Assembly: GCF_013376415.1 (NCBI RefSeq) | Contig: NZ_WYET01000007.1 | Coordinates: 62,001 to 126,000 of the forward strand | Reading direction: 5' to 3' | Length of the DNA: 64,000 nucleotides | Source: Flagellimonas chongwuensis | GTDB taxonomy: Bacteria; Bacteroidota; Bacteroidia; Flavobacteriales; Flavobacteriaceae | Part shown: piece by piece, positions 8,944 through 16,845 of the stretch | Position numbering within the stretch: position 1 is the first letter of the stretch | How the letters are laid out: each line of letters begins with the position of its first letter | Position numbers and translations under genes: made by a program | Notes under the pieces: model-generated | Databases searched by the model: none | Seen by the model: only the letters and a program-made list of their open reading frames with translations | What the model was told of the DNA's origin: nothing

Positions 8944-10650
8944 ATGGCATTACTCGATTGGATTATTCTTGGTAGTACCCTGATTTTTATCGTTGCTTAC
9001 GGTGTTTGGAAAACCCGTGGCAACAATAGTGTAGACGATTATGTTCGCGGAGGTGACGATGTAAAATGGTGGACCATTGGCTTATCCGTAATGGCAACAC
9101 AGGCAAGTGCCATCACATTTTTGTCCACTCCCGGCCAAGCCTTCCACGACGGTATGGGGTTTGTTCAATTCTATTTTGGACTTCCCTTGGCCATGATTGT
9201 CATTTGTTTGGTATTTATCCCCATTTATAAAAAGCTAAAGGTATTCACCGCTTACGAGATGCTCGAAGGTCGTTTTGATCTCAAGACACGTACACTAACC
9301 GCCCTACTATTTTTGGTACAACGTGGTTTGGCAGCAGGGATTACCATTTTTGCGCCTTCAATAATCCTCTCCGCCGTTTTGGGGTGGGACTTGAGAACTT
9401 TGAACATAATCATAGGTATTTCGGTGATTATCTATACTGTTTCGGGAGGTACCAAAGCGGTAAGTGTTACACAAAAGCAACAGATGTTCATCATAATGCT
9501 GGGAATGTTTTTTGCGTTTTTCTTTATTTTGGGAGCTCTTCCCACCGATATTTCTTTTGATAAAGCTTTAAAAATAGCCGGGGCGAACAACAAACTCAAC
9601 ATTCTTGATTTTTCTTTTGACACCAACAATAGATACACATTTTGGAGTGGAATCACAGGTGGTTTCTTTTTGGCCTTGGCCTATTTTGGGACAGATCAAA
9701 GCCAAGTACAACGCTATTTGTCCGGTAGGAGTGTTAAAGAAAGTCAATGGGCATTGATTTTTAATGGAATTTTTAAAATTCCAATGCAGTTTTTCATCCT
9801 TTTGGTGGGTGCTATGGTTTTTGTCTTCTACCAGTATAATTCTTCGCCATTGAACTTTAACCCTGCTGCCACCGAAGCTATCATGCAGTCAGATTACGCC
9901 AATGATTATCAAGCCCTTGAGAGCGACCATAAAGAATTGGAAAAGGAAAAACGCATGGCACAACATTCCTTTTCCGCTGCACTAGAATTAAAGGAATACA
10001 ATGCCATTGAACAGGCCAAACAGGATATCATAAAAATCAATGAAAAAGAAACAGCAAATAGAGAAACTGCCAAGGACCTGATTGCAAAAGCAGATGCAAC
10101 GGTGGAGACCAACGACAAAGATTATGTTTTTATCCATTTTATACTGAATAACCTACCTGTGGGACTAATTGGTCTTCTTTTGGCCGTTATACTCTCAGCC
10201 GCCATGTCATCAACAGCTTCTGAGTTGAATGCGCTTGGCACCATTACCGCATTGGACCTATACAAAAGGAACGTAAGAAAAAAGCATGGCCAAGAACATT
10301 ATTTAAAGGCAACCAAGGCCTTTACCCTACTATGGGGAATAATTGCTATCATAATTGCAAACGTTGCCAGTCTCTTTGATAATTTGATTCAGCTGGTTAA
10401 CATCATAGGTTCCATTTTTTATGGAAATGTGCTTGGTATTTTTTTACTGGCTTTCTTTCTTAAGTTCGTAAAGGGAAATGCGGTGTTTGTAGCGGCCATA
10501 GTTACCCAAATAATTGTGATCATTGGCTGGTATTTGGACTGGATGTCCTATCTATGGTTGAATGCTTTCGGGTGTGTTTTGGTAATTCTGTTGGCAATAA
10601 TCACACAATTGTTCGATAACTTCTTGGGCAATTCTCCCATTGAACAATAA
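8944..10650 (+). CDS. Sodium:solute symporter (SSS family)
   Basis: A 568-residue inner-membrane transporter of the SSS family, which uses the sodium gradient to take up sugars, sialic acids, amino acids or similar solutes. Typical features are the early segment SVMATQASAITFLSTPGQAF (residues 48-67), the GT-DQSQVQRYLSGRS segment near 249-263, and about 13 hydrophobic helices. A charged, probably helical insertion of about 78 residues (315-392) separates membrane segments and is not part of the core fold. The gene closes the PIG-L operon, so its substrate may be a product of that deacetylase, but the sequence does not define it. Confidence 0.9.
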   Translation: MALLDWIILGSTLIFIVAYGVWKTRGNNSVDDYVRGGDDVKWWTIGLSVMATQASAITFLSTPGQAFHDGMGFVQFYFGLPLAMIVICLVFIPIYKKLKVFTAYEMLEGRFDLKTRTLTALLFLVQRGLAAGITIFAPSIILSAVLGWDLRTLNIIIGISVIIYTVSGGTKAVSVTQKQQMFIIMLGMFFAFFFILGALPTDISFDKALKIAGANNKLNILDFSFDTNNRYTFWSGITGGFFLALAYFGTDQSQVQRYLSGRSVKESQWALIFNGIFKIPMQFFILLVGAMVFVFYQYNSSPLNFNPAATEAIMQSDYANDYQALESDHKELEKEKRMAQHSFSAALELKEYNAIEQAKQDIIKINEKETANRETAKDLIAKADATVETNDKDYVFIHFILNNLPVGLIGLLLAVILSAAMSSTASELNALGTITALDLYKRNVRKKHGQEHYLKATKAFTLLWGIIAIIIANVASLFDNLIQLVNIIGSIFYGNVLGIFLLAFFLKFVKGNAVFVAAIVTQIIVIIGWYLDWMSYLWLNAFGCVLVILLAIITQLFDNFLGNSPIEQ

Positions 10651-10680
10651 AAAACCCACTAAAAAGTGGGCTTCTTTATT
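10651..10680. terminator. Bidirectional rho-independent terminator
   Basis: CCCACT (10655-10660) pairs with AGTGGG (10665-10670) around an AAAA loop. A T-rich tail follows on the plus strand, and the A-run at 10649-10654 gives a T-run on the minus strand. It sits between the convergent symporter and DUF2911 genes and can serve both. Confidence 0.75.
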
Positions 10681-10699
10681 ATTTAAAAATAGGATCTAA

Positions 10700-11554
10700 T
10701 TACATTTCGGCCCACTCCTTTAAAGAGTCCTTGTTCATTTTTACATAATCTTGGTTGCCAGCGGCCTGAGCAGCAGCCATGGATTTTTTAGCAGCTTCGA
10801 TAGCAGCCTTTTTATCGCCCATTTTTGCGTAAATCAACGATTGTGTGCGCATCATCCAAAATGCCTTGCCATCACCCATTTCAACGGCCTTATCAACCCA
10901 TTCTTTTGCCTGTTCCATATTCATGCCCTCGGCAAAATAATAGGAACCTGCGGCAAAATAATCATTGGCGGTCAGGTCCTCTTTGTTCGCCATGGTCGCC
11001 TCGATGCTTTTAATCGCCTTGTCCACAGTTGGAACAACAAATTTTACCCCTACATAGGTATTCTCCCACATAATTCCAAGAGTTCCTCCGTTATTGTGAA
11101 GGTCATCAAAAGTAATGGTGAAAGTTTCAATGGGCATTGGAATGTCAAATGTTTCAACTTTTACTGTAGCAGCAACTTTAGAGGCATCCCATTCCTGTGG
11201 AGTCCCCCAATTGTCAGTTGCAGTGTAAAAGAAAACTTCCCAAACCGCCTCATCCGGCCTTGTATAAATGGCATAGGTGCCTGCTTTCAATTCCTTTCCC
11301 TCCACAATAACATCGTCACTAAAGGAAATTGTAGTGTTTTCATTGGCGCCAGTTCTCCAAATAGCTCCAAAAGGAACCAAATCGCCAAATACCTTTCTTC
11401 CCTTCATTGCGGGACGGGAATATTTAACGGTAACATCGGTCAATCCCACTTTTTGCTCCAAAGTTGAAGCAGGACTGGGTGCTGGTGTCTGTATTTGTGC
11501 TTGTAGCGAAAAACACATAGACACCGCAAACAATAAGAGTGTAAAATTTTTCAT
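10700..11554 (-). CDS. DUF2911 secreted protein with TPR-like tail
   Basis: A 284-residue exported protein. The signal peptide is MKNFTLLLFAVSMCFSLQAQ. Residues about 20-165 match the DUF2911 pattern common in Bacteroidota, with the hallmark segment VKYSRPAMKGRKVFGDLVPFG and the W-R-TGANENTTISF block. Residues 185-284 form helical pairs with Ala/Lys-rich sequence resembling TPR repeats (ANDYFAAGSYYFAEG, AKEWVDKAVEMGD). The function is not known; periplasmic or surface location is inferred from the signal. It is a single-gene unit between the terminator at 10655 and its own upstream promoter-like site. Confidence 0.85.
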   Translation of the reverse strand: MKNFTLLLFAVSMCFSLQAQIQTPAPSPASTLEQKVGLTDVTVKYSRPAMKGRKVFGDLVPFGAIWRTGANENTTISFSDDVIVEGKELKAGTYAIYTRPDEAVWEVFFYTATDNWGTPQEWDASKVAATVKVETFDIPMPIETFTITFDDLHNNGGTLGIMWENTYVGVKFVVPTVDKAIKSIEATMANKEDLTANDYFAAGSYYFAEGMNMEQAKEWVDKAVEMGDGKAFWMMRTQSLIYAKMGDKKAAIEAAKKSMAAAQAAGNQDYVKMNKDSLKEWAEM

Positions 11555-11586
11555 AGTTGTTGTATAAAATTAAATGTTCAGCAAAT

Positions 11587-11594
11587 CAAAATTA
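11587..11594 (-). promoter_or_regulatory. Candidate -7 element for the DUF2911 gene
   Basis: The minus strand reads TAATTTTG, a TAnnTTTG match 32 bases before the DUF2911 start. No correctly spaced upstream TTG was seen. Confidence 0.35.
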
Positions 11595-11707
11595 AGATAA
11601 AGCGATGCTCTATTTGTTAATTAAATCTTAAAACAAAAATAAGGATTAATTGCTTTCATTTTAATTTTTGTTTAACTATTTATTATTTTTATTAAACATT
11701 TTACTAC

Positions 11708-11715
11708 TATCTTTG
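11708..11715 (+). promoter_or_regulatory. Candidate -7 element for the SRPBCC-SDR-photolyase operon
   Basis: TATCTTTG is an exact TAnnTTTG match, 15 bases before the ATG at 11731. It lies inside a longer open frame beginning with TTG at 11668, so it supports the ATG as the true start. Confidence 0.5.
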
Positions 11716-11730
11716 TATAAACTCGTTAAG

Positions 11731-12228
11731 ATGCAACTGTATCAATTGAAATCTAGGCAAGTATTTCCCATAAGCAAAAAGAGGGCTTGGGACTTTTTAT
11801 CTGACCCAAAAAACCTAGCAGTAATAACACCTCAACACATGGGTTTCCATATTTTGGCCGGTGCGGATAGACCAATGTTCCAAGGCCAAGTGATACAATA
11901 TATAGTAAAACCATTTCCTTTTGTTTCCACTAAATGGGTTACTGAGATAACCCATGTTAAAGAAGGTGAATATTTTGTGGACGAGCAGCGTTTTGGCCCC
12001 TACTCCCTTTGGCACCACAAACACTTTTTAAAAGAAGTTCCCGAAGGGGTGGAAATGGAGGATATTATCGATTACAAATTGCCTTTCGGCTTTTTGGGAC
12101 AACTCGTCCATCCCATATTGGTGAAAAGACAACTACAAAAGATTTTTGAATTTCGAGAGAAAAAACTTGCTGAGCTATTCGGTGAGGTGGAAGGAAAAGA
12201 AAACTATTTAAACATCAGAAAAGTTTAA
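11731..12228 (+). CDS. SRPBCC (START/Bet v1-like) family protein
   Basis: A 165-residue single-domain protein of the SRPBCC helix-grip fold, which binds hydrophobic ligands. The family pattern is visible in the early FPISKKRAWDFLSDPKNL segment, the central WVTEITHVKEGEYFVDEQRFGPY strand pair and the final amphipathic helix. The frame is open back to TTG 11668, but the extra residues are an AT-rich hydrophobic run with no family match and contain the promoter element; ATG 11731 is therefore used. It is the first gene of an operon with an SDR (1 base apart) and a photolyase. Similar trios occur in other bacteria, which hints at a light- or UV-related role. Confidence 0.85.
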   Translation: MQLYQLKSRQVFPISKKRAWDFLSDPKNLAVITPQHMGFHILAGADRPMFQGQVIQYIVKPFPFVSTKWVTEITHVKEGEYFVDEQRFGPYSLWHHKHFLKEVPEGVEMEDIIDYKLPFGFLGQLVHPILVKRQLQKIFEFREKKLAELFGEVEGKENYLNIRKV

Positions 12229-12229
12229 A

Positions 12230-12925
12230 ATGAAGAAGAATATATTATTGATTGGTGGTTCCTATGGCATAGGTTTGGAGATGGCAAAAAAGCTTTCCAA
12301 AGAAAATCAGGTATTTGTCGCCAGTAGAACTAATGAGCAACTTTCAAGCGTGGACGTTACCCACATTTCTTTTGATGTTCTAAACGAAGATATCTCCGAA
12401 AAATCTATCCCCGAAAAGCTCGACGGCTTTGTCTACTGTCCTGGCAGCATCAACCTGAAGCCGTTCAAAACCATGGGGGTCGATACCATTCAAAAGGATA
12501 TGGGGATCAATTTTATTGCCTTGGCCAAAACAGTCAAATCCATCATCAATAGAATGAACGAAGGTTCCAGCATGGTATTCTTTAGCACCGTAGCAGTTGG
12601 TACTGGAATGCCTTTTCATACCAGTGTTTCGGCAGCCAAAGGAGCTATCGAAGGTTTTGCACGGGCCTTGGCTGCCGAATATGCTCCTAAAATTAGAGTG
12701 AATGTTATAGCTCCTTCTTTAGTAGACACGCCTTTATCGGAACGATTGTTGAACAACGAAAAGAAAAAAGAGATGATGTCGGAAAGACACCCCTTGAAAA
12801 GAGTCGGCAGCACAACGGATATAGCTAATATGGCCACCTTTTTATTAGACTCCGATAATTCATGGATAACAGGACAGGTTATCGGAGTTGATGGCGGAAT
12901 GTCCAGCTTAAACGTAAATTCATGA
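12230..12925 (+). CDS. SDR-family protein lacking the catalytic tyrosine
   Basis: A 231-residue short-chain dehydrogenase/reductase. The cofactor loop GGSYGIG is at residues 9-15 and the conserved Ser119 (VFFSTVAVG) is present. The usual YxxxK active site reads VSAAK at 133-137: the lysine is kept but the tyrosine is Val133. The C-terminal DTPLSERLL and GQVIGVDGGMS motifs are normal. Loss of the tyrosine suggests altered chemistry or a non-catalytic NAD(P)-binding role. It overlaps the photolyase start by 4 bases (ATGA) and follows the SRPBCC gene after 1 base, so all three are coupled. Confidence 0.88.
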   Translation: MKKNILLIGGSYGIGLEMAKKLSKENQVFVASRTNEQLSSVDVTHISFDVLNEDISEKSIPEKLDGFVYCPGSINLKPFKTMGVDTIQKDMGINFIALAKTVKSIINRMNEGSSMVFFSTVAVGTGMPFHTSVSAAKGAIEGFARALAAEYAPKIRVNVIAPSLVDTPLSERLLNNEKKKEMMSERHPLKRVGSTTDIANMATFLLDSDNSWITGQVIGVDGGMSSLNVNS

Positions 12926-14235
12926 AAGATAAAATCAATATTTTTTGGTTTAGGCGAGATTTGCGTCTGGATGATAACGTTGGATTATATCAAGCACTTC
13001 AAGATGATGTCCCCGTATTGCCTATATTCATTTTTGATTCCGAAATACTGGAAAGCCTCCCAAAAGATGATGCAAGGGTAACCTTTATAAACGAACAACT
13101 CCAAAAAATAAGTAATCAATTAGGTGTTAACCACGATGGCGGAATAGCACAGTTTCACGATACACCCAAAAAAGTTTTCAAACAATTATTGGAAGACTAT
13201 AACATTGAAGCCGTTTACACCAACCATGATTATGAGCCTTATGCTAAAGAGCGCGATAAGGAAATAAAATCCTTTTTGGAGAAAAACGATGTCCAGTTCA
13301 ACACGTTTAAAGATCAGGTAATTTTTGAAAAGGACGAAGTGGTAAAAGATGATGGAGACCCCTATGTGGTGTACACCCCATTCATGAAGAAGTGGAAAGA
13401 AAATTTTAATCCGTCCATACACTTGGTAGAGTACGATACCTTGAACGACCTTAACAAAAAATTACATCAGTCCAAGAACTTGCCCCGACTTTCATTGGAA
13501 GATATAGGGTTTAAGGAATCCTCCATTAAAGTCCCCGATTTCACGGTCACTTCCGATTTGATTCAGAAATATGAAGATACACGGGACTATCCCGCAAAGG
13601 AAAAAGGAACCTCCCGATTGGGACCACACTTGCGGTTTGGAACTGTTTCCATCCGTAAAATGGTCAAAAAAGCAATAGATGAAAAAAACGAGATCTTTTG
13701 GAACGAACTGATTTGGCGAGAGTTTTTTATGCAGATTCTCTGGCATTTTCCACATACAGTCAATGAAGCATTCCGGGCCAAATACGACAGAATCGAATGG
13801 CGCAACAACGAGGATGAATTCAAAAAATGGAAAAATGGAAAAACAGGATACCCATTGGTAGATGCAGGAATGCGGGAGCTGAATAAAACCGGTTATATGC
13901 ACAATCGGGTGCGCATGCTTGTTGCTAGCTTTCTATGCAAACATCTTTTAATCGATTGGCGATGGGGCGAAGCTTATTTTGCCGAAAAACTTCTCGATTA
14001 TGAAATGGCCAGTAACGTGGGTAACTGGCAATGGGCCGCAGGCAGCGGTGTAGATGCGGCACCCTATTTCAGAATTTTTAATCCCACTACACAGATTAAA
14101 AAATTTGATAAGGATAAGAAATACATCAATAAATGGGTTCCAGACCTTCAAGAAATGGATTATCCCGAGCCTATTGTCGACCATAAAATGGCCCGCGAGC
14201 GATGCCTAAAAACGTATAAAGAAGCGGTAAGTTGA
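12922..14235 (+). CDS. phrB: Deoxyribodipyrimidine photolyase / cryptochrome family
   Basis: A 437-residue FAD-dependent photolyase, which uses blue light to split cyclobutane pyrimidine dimers in DNA. The N-terminal antenna-binding domain starts with FWFRRDLRLDDN. The FAD-binding half contains TSRLGPHLRFGTVS, the WNELIWREFF helix, HNRVRMLVASFL and the class I signature NVGNWQWAAGSGVDAAPYF followed by RIFNPTTQ. It is slightly shorter than the E. coli enzyme (472). The motifs fit a class I CPD photolyase better than a DASH cryptochrome, but activity cannot be proved from sequence. It is the last gene of the SRPBCC-SDR operon. Confidence 0.93.
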   Translation: MKDKINIFWFRRDLRLDDNVGLYQALQDDVPVLPIFIFDSEILESLPKDDARVTFINEQLQKISNQLGVNHDGGIAQFHDTPKKVFKQLLEDYNIEAVYTNHDYEPYAKERDKEIKSFLEKNDVQFNTFKDQVIFEKDEVVKDDGDPYVVYTPFMKKWKENFNPSIHLVEYDTLNDLNKKLHQSKNLPRLSLEDIGFKESSIKVPDFTVTSDLIQKYEDTRDYPAKEKGTSRLGPHLRFGTVSIRKMVKKAIDEKNEIFWNELIWREFFMQILWHFPHTVNEAFRAKYDRIEWRNNEDEFKKWKNGKTGYPLVDAGMRELNKTGYMHNRVRMLVASFLCKHLLIDWRWGEAYFAEKLLDYEMASNVGNWQWAAGSGVDAAPYFRIFNPTTQIKKFDKDKKYINKWVPDLQEMDYPEPIVDHKMARERCLKTYKEAVS

Positions 14236-14335
14236 AGCTTTTTCGTTAATTTTAGTTCTCTGTTGGGACGATTTTGTTTTATCTCAAAAAAACTAGGTCA
14301 AATCAACAGGACATAACTAACTCAAAACCTTAAAA

Positions 14336-15763
14336 ATGAAAAAACTTTCAACCTTACTCCTTTTGGGATTGGTGTCGCTTAACCTATCCGCCCAGAAGAT
14401 GTCCAAGGACAAAAAAGCCGTTGTTGCTTCCGTGGAAAAACACAAAGAAAACTTGATTAAAATCAGTGATTCCATTTGGGCCTTAGCCGAAACTGCTTTT
14501 GAAGAATCCATTTCTGCCGAATTGCTTGCCGATTATGCCGAAGAAAATGGAATGACCGTTACCCGTGGTGTTGCGGACATTCCAACGGCATTTATCGCCA
14601 CTTACGGTTCCGGTTCGCCTGTAATCAGTGTGTTGGGCGAGTTTGATGCCCTCCCTGGACTTTCACAAAACACCGTTCCCTCTAAAGACCCCAGAATCGA
14701 GGGCGAACCTGGGCATGGTTGCGGACATAACATGTTCGGTGCCGCCAGTTTGGGAGCGGCCATTGCCATTAAGGAACAAATTGAAGCGGGTACAATTAAG
14801 GGAACCGTAAAATTCTTTGGAACTCCCGCGGAAGAAAAGTTTTTCGGAAAAGTTTGGATGGTAGAGGCCGGACTTTGGGACGATGTTGATGTGAATGTAA
14901 GCTGGCACCCCTCCGCCGAAATCGAAGCCGATGTACAGAGTGGTTTGGCTTTGGTGGATTTTATGGTAGAATTTTATGGACAAGCCGCTCACGCTTCCGC
15001 CGACCCATGGAATGGCCGTAGTGCTTCCGATGCCTTGGAATTGTACACTACAGGAATCAATTACTATAGAGAACATATTAAACCTACATCGCGCATCCAC
15101 TATCACATTCAAGATGGCGGACAAGTGGTAAATGTGGTTCCCGACTACTCAAGGTTATGGGTACGTGTTCGTGATCCAAAGAGGGATGTAATGTTACCAA
15201 CTTTTGAGCGTGTTAAAGCTATGGCCGAAGGTGCCGCTATTATGGCCAATGTCGAGTACAAATACTCATTGATTTCAGGTATTTACGAAACTTTGGTAAA
15301 TCGTGAAGGCGGTAAGATCATGCAGAATAATTTGGAGCTTTTAGGCCCGATTACTTACACTGACGAAGAGATTACCTATGGTAAAGCCATTCAAGAAGCG
15401 ACCGGAAAGCCACAAGTGGGCATGGATGGAGAGGTTCATCCCCTAAAGGAGACGCAGGCACTTCCTGGCGGAGGTTCTACCGATGTGGGTGATGTAAGCT
15501 GGAACGTACCAAACATTAATCTCGGGGTTACTGTTGCTCCAAAAGATACGCCATGGCACTCTTGGGCAGTCGTTGCCTGTGGAGGAATGAGCATTGGCCA
15601 TAAAGGAATGATCTATGCTTCCAAAGCAATGGGCATGACCATGCTAGATTTATTTGATGACCCTAAATTGGTAGAAAAAGTAAAAGAAGAATATAAAACA
15701 AGAAAAGGTGATGTTAAATATGAGGCCATGATCGATGGCCCACCACCGATTCCTGGTAAATAA
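14336..15763 (+). CDS. M20-family amidohydrolase (AbgB-like), secreted
   Basis: A 475-residue metal-dependent amidohydrolase/peptidase. A signal peptide ends near residue 20 (LNLSAQ). M20 features include GEFDALPGLSQ, the metal motif GHGCGHNMFGA, GTPAEEKFFG with the catalytic glutamate, and WHPSAE. The dimerisation/lid domain is marked by GQAAHASADPWNGRSA, and the final histidine block is WHSWAVVACGGMSIGHKG. The closest named family is the p-aminobenzoyl-glutamate hydrolase subunit B group, which cleaves amide bonds of acylated amino acids; the true substrate is unknown. It is transcribed alone and ends in a strong hairpin. Confidence 0.9.
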   Translation: MKKLSTLLLLGLVSLNLSAQKMSKDKKAVVASVEKHKENLIKISDSIWALAETAFEESISAELLADYAEENGMTVTRGVADIPTAFIATYGSGSPVISVLGEFDALPGLSQNTVPSKDPRIEGEPGHGCGHNMFGAASLGAAIAIKEQIEAGTIKGTVKFFGTPAEEKFFGKVWMVEAGLWDDVDVNVSWHPSAEIEADVQSGLALVDFMVEFYGQAAHASADPWNGRSASDALELYTTGINYYREHIKPTSRIHYHIQDGGQVVNVVPDYSRLWVRVRDPKRDVMLPTFERVKAMAEGAAIMANVEYKYSLISGIYETLVNREGGKIMQNNLELLGPITYTDEEITYGKAIQEATGKPQVGMDGEVHPLKETQALPGGGSTDVGDVSWNVPNINLGVTVAPKDTPWHSWAVVACGGMSIGHKGMIYASKAMGMTMLDLFDDPKLVEKVKEEYKTRKGDVKYEAMIDGPPPIPGK

Positions 15764-15782
15764 TTAAATTATAATTTATTTG

Positions 15783-15808
15783 AAAAGCCTGCGCCCCCGC
15801 AGGCTTTT
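15783..15808 (+). terminator. Strong rho-independent terminator after the M20 gene
   Basis: A perfect 11-bp stem: AAAAGCCTGCG (15783-15793) pairs with CGCAGGCTTTT (15798-15808) around a CCCC loop. The T-run is part of the stem, giving good symmetry. Confidence 0.85.
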
Positions 15809-15835
15809 GATCTTAATAAAATTAAAAACAACGCT

Positions 15836-16840
15836 ATGAAAAATCCCGTTATACAAACCTTTCCATTGAGTTCTCCTTGGCAAACCTTAGACCCATTTTT
15901 GTTCAGTGTGTACCATTTGGACCATTTTCCAAAAGGAAACGGTGATATGGGACCAGACGAGTCCTTGCTAAAAGGTAGAAGTCTGGGAAGCGATTTTAAT
16001 CCCAGTGCCAAATGGCGTATGTACCATGGTCAAACAATTCCCGGGTTTCCCTTCCATCCACATTGTGGCTTTGAAACCATTACCATCGTAAATAAGGGTT
16101 TCTGCGACCATTCCGATTCCCTTGGGGCCGCCGGTAGATTTGGCAAGGGCGACGTACAATGGATGACCGCAGGAAGAGGTGTACAACATTCGGAAATGTT
16201 TCCTCTGCTAAAAGATGATGAGGAAAACACGTTGGAACTTTTTCAAATTTGGTTGAACCTACCTAAAGTCGGAAAGTTTGTGGACCCACATTTTAAAATG
16301 CTCTGGAACGAGGATATTCCGATGATTGAAGAGGAAAACGCCAAAATAAAAGTCGTAGCGGGTACTTACAAAAACGTGAACCCAATTGACCCCGCTCCCG
16401 ATTCATGGGCAGCCAATCCAGATAACGAGGTAGCTGTTTGGAACATTCATGTAGATTCAGATTCGGAATACACGTTGCCAAAGGCAAATTCTCCTGAAGT
16501 AAACCGTGTGCTCTATTTTTATGACGGTGATGAAATTTTTATCGGGGGCCAAAAAATCAATCCAAATTTTGGAATTGTTTTGAACCCAACGCAAGATGTG
16601 AACATCAAAATAGGTTCTAAAACAGCGCATTTTATGATACTGCAAGGAAAACCCATTGATGAACCTGTCGCCAAATACGGACCTTTTGTGATGAACACGC
16701 AAGAAGAAATTCAAAAAGTAATGGAGGATTACCGCCTTACGCAGTTTGGAGGATGGCCATGGCCGCATCCGGACAATGTGCATGACAAGGACAGGGGACG
16801 TTTCGCACTTTATCCAGATGGGAAATTGGTAGAGAAGTAA
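15836..16840 (+). CDS. Pirin-family cupin protein
   Basis: A 334-residue bicupin of the pirin family. The metal-binding set is intact: His74 and His76 in FHPHCGFET, and His118 and Glu120 in GVQHSEMF. Family members bind iron, and several have quercetin 2,3-dioxygenase activity or act as redox-sensing partners of regulators. The C-terminal cupin is less conserved, as usual. The N-terminus has no signal peptide, so it is cytoplasmic. It starts 28 bases after the M20 terminator and ends 5 bases before the convergent murA stop. Confidence 0.9.
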   Translation: MKNPVIQTFPLSSPWQTLDPFLFSVYHLDHFPKGNGDMGPDESLLKGRSLGSDFNPSAKWRMYHGQTIPGFPFHPHCGFETITIVNKGFCDHSDSLGAAGRFGKGDVQWMTAGRGVQHSEMFPLLKDDEENTLELFQIWLNLPKVGKFVDPHFKMLWNEDIPMIEEENAKIKVVAGTYKNVNPIDPAPDSWAANPDNEVAVWNIHVDSDSEYTLPKANSPEVNRVLYFYDGDEIFIGGQKINPNFGIVLNPTQDVNIKIGSKTAHFMILQGKPIDEPVAKYGPFVMNTQEEIQKVMEDYRLTQFGGWPWPHPDNVHDKDRGRFALYPDGKLVEK

Positions 16841-16845
16841 TCAGA

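Noticed and set aside
10751..11467. Long open frames on the strand opposite the DUF2911 gene
   Set aside because: They lie antisense to a well-supported signal-peptide protein and show no domain.
11668..11730. N-terminal extension of the SRPBCC gene from TTG 11668
   Set aside because: The extra residues are an AT-driven hydrophobic run, the promoter-like TATCTTTG lies inside it, and the family fold starts at ATG 11731.
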